Positions 56,133 through 64,000 of a stretch of DNA of 64,000 bases are shown piece by piece; the first letter of the stretch is position 1, and each line of letters begins with the position of its first letter. Both the position numbers and the translations under genes were made by a program. Source of the stretch: Culex pipiens pallens. Its lineage: Eukaryota; Arthropoda; Insecta; Diptera; Culicidae. The stretch lies in NCBI RefSeq assembly GCF_016801865.2, contig NC_068937.1:72886813-72950812 (forward strand), written 5' to 3'. The notes below the pieces were generated by a model. It saw only the letters and a program-made list of their open reading frames with translations. It was not told the origin of the DNA and made no database searches.

Positions 56133-59100
56133 ATGGATCCTCCGAAAAAAAAACGCATTCATGAAAAAGCAAAAAGTGCCAAATCCGCCGCAGTACTTCA
56201 AGCATGGTTAAATCGAGGAAATCCTCGTGATGGAAGTGCCAGTTCGTGCGATTTGAACGGAAATCAACAAGCTTGTGTTTCCCGACAGTCAGCGGACAAG
56301 AACGTTGCTTGCACGAGCACAAGGGACAGAATTGCGTCCGTAGAAAGTCCTCACCCGGCGGAGCTCAAATGTCCGGAGACCGATTTCGGTGTCGCAAAAC
56401 CGGCAGGCACGGACGACGCGATAAGCACCGATTTCGGAACAAGTGGTAGTCCTTTTCGGGTGGAGCTCAGCTGTTCGGCTATCGATATTAATGTTGCGCA
56501 GCGGACGGTCACGGATGGTACGGCCTGCACCGATACCGAGGTGTCGACTTCAAGAACAAATGCGATCGAAACGGATCGCGAGCTCAACAAGCCAATCCTG
56601 CGCTGGTTTGCAACCGGTTCTGTTCGGAACAATGATAAATCAATGGATAAACATCTCAGAGTAAGAATTGGACTATAAAAAAAATGTATTTTATGTTAAA
56701 TTCCCTTTTTTCTCTCTTAATAGACGGCTCCCGGTGATTCTCCGCGATCTACGAAGGCTGTTGGATCAGCCGCCAGTTACGTTCCGGCCAATCACGGTGT
56801 CCTAACACCGGCAGTCGCGGACGACACGAACAGCTCTGGTTCCGGAATAATTGAGTCTACAGCAGGAAATCTTCACCGGGCGGAGCTCATATGTACTATG
56901 ACCGATTTCGGTGTCGCAAATCCGGCAGGCACGGAGCGGACTGGAAAAAGTGTGCTTTCCGTTGGATGTCTTTTTCAAGCGGAGCTCGGCTTGGTAAGAA
57001 TTGAACTATAAAAGTAGTATTTTATGCTTAACTCGTTTTTTTCTCTCTTAATAGACGGCTCCCGGTGATTCTCCGCGATCTACGAAAGGTGATGGATCAG
57101 CCGCCAGTTACGTTCCGGCCGATCACGGTGTCTTAACACCGGCAGTCGCGGACGACACGACCAGCTCTAATCCCGGAATAAGTGAGCCTACCGCAGGAAG
57201 TCTTCACCGGGCAGAGCTCAGCTGTACTATGACCGATTCCAGTGTCCTAAATCCGGCAGGCACGGAGCGAACTGGAAAAAGTGTACTTTCCGTTGGAAGT
57301 CTTTTTCAAGCGGAGCTCGGCTTGGTAAGATTGAACTATAAAAGTAGTATTTTATGCTTAACTCGTTTTTTCCTCTCTTAATAGACGGCTCCCGGTGATG
57401 GATCAGCCGCCAGTTACGCTCCGGCCGATCACGGTGTCTTAACACCGGCAGTCGCGGACGACACGACCAGCTCTGATTCCGGAATAAGTGAGTCTACCGC
57501 AAGAAGTCTTCACCGGGCGGAGCTCAGCTGTTCGGCGATCGATAATAATGTCGCGCAGCGGACAGTCACGGATGGTACGGCCTGCACCGATACCGAGGTG
57601 TCGACTTCAAGAACAAATGCGATCGAAACGGATCGCGAGCTCAACAAACCAATCCTGCGCTGGTTTGCAACCGGTTCTGTTCGGAACAATGATAAATCAA
57701 TGGATAAACATCTCAGAGTAAGAAATGGCCTATAAAAAATGTATTTTATGTTAAATTCCCTTTTTTCTCTCTTAACACTGGAACGCCCAACGCATGTCCA
57801 ACTTACACGGACGCCCAAGCCTCCCAAAAAAGTTGGAACGGTAACTTCAACTCGCTGGTTCTCGGGCATAACTCACCCAATCAAGACGATTCTTTTTTCC
57901 AGTGATTTGTTAGGATGTCTAGATGATCCTAGAACTTTGCAGAACTCAATTTGATCAAATATGTAATTTTTGCGAACAAAAACATCGTTCCAACTTTTTC
58001 AAAAAGACTGCCTCCGCGGAATTTTTGGCGAATTTTTTTTTACACGCGAAAAAAAAAGTTGGAACGATGTTTTTGATCGCAAAAATTACAGATTTGATCA
58101 AATTGAGTTCTGTAAAGTTCTAGGATCATCTAGACATCCTAACAAATCACTGGAAAAAAGAATCGTCTTGATTGGGTGAGTTATGCCCGAGAACCAGCGA
58201 GTTGAAGTTACCGTTCCAACTTTTTCGGAGCCTTGGGCGTTGGAATGTTAATAGACGGCTCTTGGTGATTCTCCGCGCTCTACGAAAGCTGTTGGATCAG
58301 CTGCTAGTTACGTTCCGGCCGATAGCGGTGGCCTAACGGACGACGCAAGCAGCTCTGATTCCGGAATAGGTGCTGCTAATGGAACTCCTCACCGGAATGT
58401 GCTCTACGAAAGCTGTTGGATCAGCTGCTAGTTACGTTCCGGCCGATAGCGGTGGCCTAACGGACGACGCAAGCAGCTCTGATTCCGGAATAGGTGCTGC
58501 TAATGGAACTCCTCACTGGAATGTGCTCACGGCCGATTTCGGTGTTGCGAAGCCGACAGGTACGGTGTCTAAAAAGCGACCATTTATTGAAGATCCATCG
58601 AAAACGATCCAACCTGCTGAAAAAGTGAGTTTTTATCAATAAGTCGTGGATTTTTATTAAAATTAACTGGACCTTTTTTTTAAGGTGCGCAAAGTAAATA
58701 TACATAAAAAGAGAAAGTACGCTGAAAGTTATCTCGGATTTGGATTCACGTGGATAGGCGACGAGGATAATCAACAGCCCAAGTGCGTCGTTTGCAATGA
58801 AGTGCTTGCGAATAGCTGCATGAAACCTTCGCTGCTCATCCGTCACCAGGCACGAAAACATCCTACTTTGGTGGGAAAGTCAAACCAGTATTTTAAAAAT
58901 ATGCAACAACCGACCGTAGCGGATCATTTTAACAAATCCAAACGAGAAAACCAACTTTATGTTGAAGCGTCGTATAAGATCAGTTATAACATCGCAAAAT
59001 CTGGGAAAGGACACACGATTGGCGAAACTCTTGTTTATCCCTGCATAAAAGATGCCGTTCAAACCGTTCTAGGCGATGAGTCCGTGGACAAAATTTCTAA

Positions 59101-59370
59101 CATACCTTTGTCCAATTCAACTGTTCATCGCAGAATTGACGATATGTCCCAAGCCGTCGAGCTTGAGGTCATCACGAGACTCCAACGAAGCGCCGGTTTC
59201 GTAATGCAGGTAGATGAGAGTACGGATGTCGCAAACCTTGCAATTTTGCTTGTGATTGTACGATACATGAACGGGACCCAGCCTGAGGAGAACTTGCTGC
59301 TTTGCCACCCACTGGAGGAACACACCAAAGCCGCCGACATCTTCGGCGCCATCGATAGTTACTTTTCGAA
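56133..59370 (+). pseudogene. hAT transposase gene (ZBED5/SCAND3-like), six exons, broken
   Basis: Exons by splice signals: 56133-56660, 56724-56993, 57055-57324, 57385-57717, 58255-58624 and from 58685. Exons 2-5 all start ACGGCTC(C/T)(C/T)GGTGAT after CTTAATAG and are tandem duplicates. Exon 1 starts MDPPKKKRIHEKAKSAKSAA (nuclear-localisation-like). Exon 6 has a BED zinc finger (GFTWIGDEDN, CVVC, IRHQARKH), IPLSNSTVHRRIDDM and the catalytic aspartate in MQVDESTDVANL. Breaks: a 124-bp out-of-frame duplication in exon 5 and loss of similarity after 59370, so the later catalytic residues are missing. The upstream ATG at 56004 is possible but less likely. Confidence 0.8.
57776..58247. mobile_element. 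TTAA-flanked palindromic MITE in a transposase intron
   Basis: TTAA at 57772-57775 and 58248-58251; ends GGAACGCCCAA and TTGGGCGTTGG. The arms pair along the element (TTGATCAAATATGTAATTTTT and its inverse, in parts). It splits the pyrimidine tract of the intron before exon 5 and restores CTCTTAATAG at its edge. Confidence 0.85.
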
Positions 59371-60890
59371 ACCCCCCCCAACCCCCATGGGCCCTAAGTA
59401 CCTTCGGATCCCGCCTTGCTCCCCGACCCAGCTCATAATCGTTCTTGGGAGCCTTCGGCGGTTTCACGGGCTCTTGACGCGAAGGTACGCTCCTGACCTC
59501 CAGGCCGTCCTTGGACACACTGAATTTCCCCCCCATTCATCCCGACCCACGACTCCAGCTCAATCCCCCCTAAACCCATCCCTCGCCACATCTGAGTGAG
59601 GTTCTCGACGCGGCTGTTATACCACCATCACCACAACTCCATTAAGCAAACGTCCCACCTACCCATAACACATGCCGATTGTATCCTCCCCAATATCCCC
59701 CCTGCCAAGACATCCCTGAGGCACCGCACGGATCCTTGTTGTCAACCCCCATCCATAATCTTATTAATACCTCTCTTCCCACTCTCAACACCTCCACAAA
59801 TCTAACCCCTCTCCTACCACACAAAATAATCCTTCCCCCCTCCCACCTAATTCCCTCACCTAACCCCCCCCTGCAAAATCCTTTAATTCCCCCCTTCAAC
59901 TCCCCCACACAATCATCAATCAAATCAACACAACCCCCACCCAACCCCCTCCATCCCACCCCCCCCACCCTACCACTACCCCTTATATATCCTTACCATC
60001 ACACCCAACTACATCCCATCACCCCCCTCAATATTAAAAAATTCCATTCAATTAAACACATCCTTTAACTTACCTCCCATAAATTCTACTCTCTCAACCA
60101 CATCAAATTATCCCCACCCCCCACCCCTCCTCACAACCTCCCAATCAATATCTATACATCTACAATCCCACCCCAATAATCCCCAATCCACTATCCCAAA
60201 CAATTCCCCACCTAACCCCTCTCCCACCAAACATATACTCATCATTTCAAATCACCACCTAATCTCATCTCCCACCAAAACCTCCCCACTCACTCAAATC
60301 ATACTCCAAACTACTCAACACTCTTATTATCACTCACATACACCCCTCTACCCTCAATCACCCCCCCATTCCAACAATCCTTCTCACCCAAATCAATCCC
60401 CCATAAATTTCATTCCCCCACCTCACATTCAACACCAACACTCCAAACCTCCCACCCACTCCCACTAATCAATACATAATCCCCCAAACCCCCCTACCTT
60501 CTATATCTACACTCCCTATCTAAATACCTCCACTCTATCCCACCCCCCCATCCTACCCTCCCACTCTTCAACCATTCCTCAACCTCAACAACTCCCCTAC
60601 CATACCCCCCAACTTTCCCCTCTATAATAATCTCACTCCAATTCCCCCACACTACACCCCCTTTCCCCCCTTCACTATCATACTTACATTTCTACATACA
60701 TATTCACATACCTTCAAAACCATAAATATATCCATTACCCCAACACAATTAACACCACCCAACTTCACATTCTTTCAAACCCCAATAACTAAACCAAACT
60801 TCAATCACAATTCCCCACCTAACCATATTTCTAACATCATCGTCACATACACATCAAACACACTACAATAGCAAACCTCTATCTACCCTC
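59371..60890. other. C-rich, G-depleted stretch
   Basis: After CTTTTCGAAA the sequence runs into CCCCCCCCCAACCCCC. G then falls from ordinary levels (59380-59640) to nearly none (about 59780-60840) while C is near half of all bases. No transposase similarity, repeats or splice pattern seen. G returns abruptly near 60895. It replaces the part of the hAT gene that should encode the rest of the catalytic domain. An assembly or base-calling artefact is likely. Confidence 0.8.
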
Positions 60891-61440
60891 TCTTCTTTAA
60901 CTCGACGTCCAGAAAGGGGAAACGGTCTCCAGCAAAATTTAACAACTTTCCGCCCAGAGCAAAATCCAAACCTTATAATTTTGAAAAAAAAAAACAAATT
61001 AAACTTGTTAAAAATTCAGAATCGTCCAAAATGGGACATGGGACAATTATGCGTAGAAAGGCAATATATATTGGAATTAGAACCTAACAGACGATTTTAT
61101 AACTTACCCTGCCCTGGTTCTTGGATTCGCAGTCTAGATATTGTCAGTTCAATTAATGATATTGAGGTGAGCACCCGATTCTAGTGGTAGAAATGATAAA
61201 AGCAAAAACTGCTCGGTTCTTGATAAGTTCGCGTATACGTGAACAAAATTAATGACATCGGGAACAGGAAAACACAGTTCTTTGATTATGCGAGTTAACT
61301 CTGTGACCGAGCGTTAAGTTTGTTATGTTTCAGTAAGAATCACGATAAAAGAAATTTTATTGAAAAAACTATGTAGTATTGTATCGAAGATAAAAAAAAT
61401 CGATTTTTTTTATAATTAAAACCAATCTGGGAAAATACAG
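60891..61440 (+). other. hAT 3' region
   Basis: Normal composition, AT-rich. The short open frame 60981-61184 with a GTGAGC donor-like end could be a last exon, but I see no hAT C-terminal motif. The subterminal GAGGGGGTACC begins at 61440. Confidence 0.4.
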
Positions 61441-61507
61441 AGGGGGTACCTCTGGCCACCGAAAAATTGAAAGGGGTACCACATGGAGAAAAGGTTGAGA
61501 ACCGCTG

Positions 61508-61969
61508 CTGACTAGACTACACCCAAACCGCAAGCGTGCCGGAATCGTGAACTATTCGCCTGTGCTTCAGAAGTGGCTGATGTCGGAGGATTTATTGCAA
61601 AAAAAATACTGTGATAAGTGATTGAAAGTATTATTTTCTGTGTTGTGATATGTGTTCATAAAAATCGACATATTTTGAAAATAAAAAAGTTAAAACTCAA
61701 CTCCATGTTTTCATTGCTCAGAAATCACCAAAAGCAACAAAAAAATGAATGAAAACCCCCATAATCACCTCTAAAATCATGTGATGGTCACATTCTGAGA
61801 AGGTAGGTGCTGCGTGAATTTGTTGCAACTTTGACGTGAATTCTTGTGTTGTTACACATGAATGTATTGGTTCGTTTGAAAATTTAAAAAAACCAAGACT
61901 CCTGAGGTTCACGTAGATTTCGCATGAACAACCACATGGAAAAAAATCACCTATATTTTCATGCAACAT
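61508..61969. mobile_element. Right arm of the giant inverted repeat
   Basis: Completes the cassette exon (stop TGA at 61548-61550) with its TATTTTGAAAATAAAAAAG 3' region, then pairs with 52565-52850 and 51400-51545. Cut at CATGCAACAT by the next MITE. Confidence 0.75.
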
Positions 61970-62464
61970 AGACGTATCCAGTTTGAAATGGCCGCTAGGT
62001 GGCCAATGGTGTTAGAAATGACAGCTTCCATGTATTTGAATATGGGAGCTCAGGAAAACTCAATTTTTAAGCAATAAAATGATTTTTTATGATAAAAGTA
62101 TTGATTGATTTGGTGCACAAAATGTGTCTAGAATATTATTAAAATAAAAACTGTTCGAAAAATTTGCAATTGAGATAAGTACACTATTCGATTCAGCAGG
62201 AATTTTGGGCACCAAAAATATATAGTTTTCATTACTTACTTTACTTTTACTGCTCGTACAACCTCCGGGTCATGAGCTGTCTCCAGATGCGCTGCCACTG
62301 AGCTCGGTCTTGGGCTGCTACTCTCCAATATATAGTTTTCATATGTTAAGTATTTTATTTTAGAAGAAAATTAACAAAAAGTATGAAAATCGAGACATTT
62401 AGTATGGGAGCTGTCAAATCTCTCACCATCAAAAAGCAGCGTTGAGCTTTCGCTGGATTTGTCT
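61970..62464. mobile_element. MITE with AGACxxATCCAG ends
   Basis: Left end AGACGTATCCAG and right end CTGGATTTGTCT; AT on both sides. Its removal restores GCAACATTGTGGTG, the sequence present near 51395. A truncated RTE copy is nested in it. Confidence 0.7.
62233..62326 (-). mobile_element. 94-bp 5'-truncated RTE copy with 16-bp TSD
   Basis: Flanked by AATATATAGTTTTCAT (62217-62232 and 62327-62342). The minus strand encodes the last 25 codons (ending IWRQLMTRRLYEQ, stop) followed by AAAAGTAAAGTAAGTAATG. It is the same family as 37505-38993 and shows the element's true 3' end. Confidence 0.9.
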
Positions 62465-62487
62465 ATTGTGGTGAACACTATTTTTAG

Positions 62488-62721
62488 TGCATGAATTCCA
62501 TGCAAACCCAAATCAGCTGACTGCAAGCCACGCCTCCAAGTTTTCAGGCAAGAATTTCACGTAAAATTTAGTTGTTTTAGTGTAGGCTGCGTTGGAAGCA
62601 AGTAGGATTGACGTGAATGTACTGTGGTAGTTGCATGACTCATGTGAAACGGTGTTTGGGACCAAAAATTGGCTGCTACCGGAATTTTCATGCAACTATG
62701 TGGTGAAACGTTTTTTGAGTG
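62488..62721 (-). mobile_element. End of a CACTCAAAAAA-family element
   Basis: Reverse complement of 53394-53620, ending GTGGTGAAACGTTTTTTGAGTG. It directly adjoins the right end of the giant inverted repeat. Confidence 0.75.
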
Positions 62722-62789
62722 CACTTTATTTTCGAGTACGTACACGCAATACATACGCACGTAGATTACTCTATAAAACTAAATTCTGT

Positions 62790-63205
62790 TAAAAGGGTTG
62801 TGCAAGGAACATCTTAAAATGACTTTGCTGAAAAAATCTCGTTCCTCGAACAAATGTCTAAAATTGAGGTACGTTTTTGGCCAAAAATGACCTCTCGAAA
62901 AATAAACTTTTTAAAATTTTTGTTGGAATTTATCAAAAAGTACCCAAATGTTTGAAAATATCTACTTCAAACATTTTAGCATGTCAATACGATTACCTCG
63001 AACAAGAAACACTGTTGGATGACTTGTTTTTACCATATCTTTGTATTTGAGCATCATTTTAGTTTCATTTGACCCAACGTCACCCCTCTAAGAACAATTC
63101 TACGAAAAAAGATTTTTGATGTTATTTAAATTGTTTTTGTTATTGTGAAAATTACGAGAGGTGTATCGTTTCTTGACCCATAGTCACCCCTACTGACGGT
63201 AATTT
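62790..63205 (-). mobile_element. CAGTGGGGGTGAC element, uninterrupted copy
   Basis: Reverse complement of 11099-11234 plus 12594-13000, including CTCGAACAAGAAACACTG and ending GTCACCCCTACTGACGGT. Non-coding. Confidence 0.75.
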
Positions 63206-63498
63206 AGTTTTTTGCACGTCAAGAATTATTTTTATTTCCAGGAAATGAAAAATCTTCGCATCAAATTTGCTCATCAATATATTATTTTGTTTCTTTATTT
63301 TTTTTCTTTATTTCACCTCAATGAACTAACAACGCACGTAATTTGGATTGAGAACAAAACTCAGCTGGATGTGCAGGGAATGTGCTTGAAAATTTAGTTT
63401 TTTTTCATATTTTTGTTTTATTTCTAAATTTCAGCACACAAGAATCTACAAACGTCTGCATTTCTATATAAGGCACTTTGTGTTTTTTTCAGTTTTAG
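63206..63498 (+). other. AT-rich lead-in with splice-acceptor-like tracts
   Basis: TTTATTTCTAAATTTCAG (ending 63434) and TTTGTGTTTTTTTCAG (ending 63492) precede the open frame at 63499. They may belong to a transcript covering the minisatellite. Confidence 0.35.
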
Positions 63499-64000
63499 AT
63501 GAACTTGAAACAACTCAATAGAATCCTGAAGAAACCTGCTTGGGCGGATGAAATTTGTATGAAAGGCGAATTGAGGGTGGTCCAAGGCTTTTCGGGCGGA
63601 TGTACTATATATGGGAATTTTATCGAAGGCGACCCGCTGGTGGATCAACCTACAGGGGCGGACGAACCGTATATGAGAGGCGCATTGAGAGCGAACCAAG
63701 GCGGTTGGGGCTTTTTGGGCTGATGAATTTTATATGGGGGCGTACCAAGGGCGACCCGCTGGCGGACCAACCTACAGGGGTGGCCGATCCGCATATGAGA
63801 GGCGCATCGAGGGCGAACCAAGGCGGTTGAGGCTTTTTGGGAGGATGAATTTTATATGGGGGGCGTATCAAGGAAGACACGCTGGCGGACCAACCCACAG
63901 GGGCGGACGAACCGTATATGAGAGGCGCAGCCCGCCGGCGGTTCGCTGGTGGACCACCAAACCGCTCTGGCGATTCGCCGGCGTTTAATTTGGCGGACCA
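63499..64000 (+). repeat. About 61-bp minisatellite, coding-like, runs off the window
   Basis: Units start near 63545, 63597, 63656, 63716, 63779, 63839 and 63899 with GGGCGGA(T/C)GAA...TATATG. Alternate units differ (TTTTATATGGGG versus CGTATATGAGAGGCGC), giving a 120-123-bp higher-order period. The frame starting MNLKQLNRILKKPAWADE reads PTGADEPYMRGALRANQGG and stops at 63721-63723. A second frame (63555-63830) also spans several units. Whether it encodes protein is unclear. Confidence 0.6.

Larger units (their letters stand above)
54725..61507 (+). mobile_element. hAT transposon, 6.8 kb, inactive
   Basis: Terminal inverted repeats CAGCGGTTCTCAACC and GGTTGAGAACCGCTG, with subterminal GGGGTACC/GGGGTACCACA words, typical of hAT elements. 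The empty site GTCCCACTAGACTACACC survives in the left arm near 52890. The right flank is CTGACTAG where the empty site has CCCACTAG, so the 8-bp TSD has mutated. It contains a multi-exon transposase gene, two kinds of palindromic MITE, a TTAA MITE and an anomalous C-rich stretch. Confidence 0.85.
51379..62487. mobile_element. Giant inverted repeat of CACTCAAAATAG-ended elements
   Basis: Left end ACTCAAAATAGTGTTCACCAC and right end GTGGTGAACACTATTTTTAGTG. 51400-51545 plus 52565-53390 pairs with 53640-54724 plus 61508-61969. Each arm carries the same spliced cassette. Later insertions are an LTR-like block (51546-52564), a LINE retrocopy (53920-54250), a hAT transposon (54725-61507) and a MITE (61970-62464). 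TGCATGA and ACGTGAA words recur throughout, as in 24815-26066. Confidence 0.7.

Noticed and set aside
59596..60068. Proline/serine-rich protein in the C-rich stretch
   Set aside because: Frames open there only because TAG and TGA cannot occur without G.

Overview
This window is eukaryotic, intergenic to intronic, and almost wholly made of transposable elements and satellites. The repeat families (convergent tRNA-like SINE, TTAA-flanked MITEs, RTE-like and BEL/Pao elements, spliced hAT gene), the AT-rich background and one insect-like exon suggest a culicine mosquito, probably Culex. That is an inference: no species-diagnostic gene is present. A run of exactly 100 Ns (35602-35701) looks like a scaffolding gap in a long-read assembly. 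The only segment I can assign to a conventional host gene is one 83-codon exon on the minus strand (33305-33553). It has clean splice sites and resembles calcineurin-binding protein Cabin1. Another minus-strand open segment (31691-31988) may be a second exon.

Layout. 1-8400: an AGTATTTT satellite, then a nearly perfect 3293-bp tandem duplication, each unit holding a truncated DNA element, a broken non-LTR reverse transcriptase and a 1.9-kb foldback element. 8400-21000: nested palindromic elements containing a TTAA-flanked palindrome, two non-autonomous non-LTR insertions with long target-site duplications (TSDs), and a foldback element with an 8-bp TSD that itself carries two SINEs. 21000-26300: two palindromic elements and a CACTCAAAAAA-ended element carrying a small spliced cassette. 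26350-31690: the AGTATTTT satellite again, in inverted orientation, then a 16-copy 153-bp minisatellite whose unit carries two YY1/Pho-like motifs. 31690-33850: the host gene zone. 33850-45230: a foldback element split by about 8 kb of insertions (SINE, LINE ends, assembly gap, LTR/PBS fragment, RTE-like element, Helitron-like end, MITEs). 45230-49760: a rearranged BEL/Pao element joined to a non-LTR endonuclease. 49850-51080: another palindrome. 51380-62490: a giant inverted repeat of CACTCAAAA-ended elements with a spliced cassette in both arms, invaded by a 6.8-kb hAT transposon. 62490-64000: element ends, then a 61-bp minisatellite running off the edge.

The loci do not form an operon or pathway. 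They are layers of insertion whose order can be read from TSDs and interrupted arms. The most unusual features are the long-armed palindromes with spliced cassettes, a SINE with two convergent tRNA-like modules, tandem exon duplication inside a hAT transposase gene, the YY1/Pho-motif minisatellite, and about 1.1 kb of sequence almost without G. All RT, gag, integrase and transposase genes here are broken as read.
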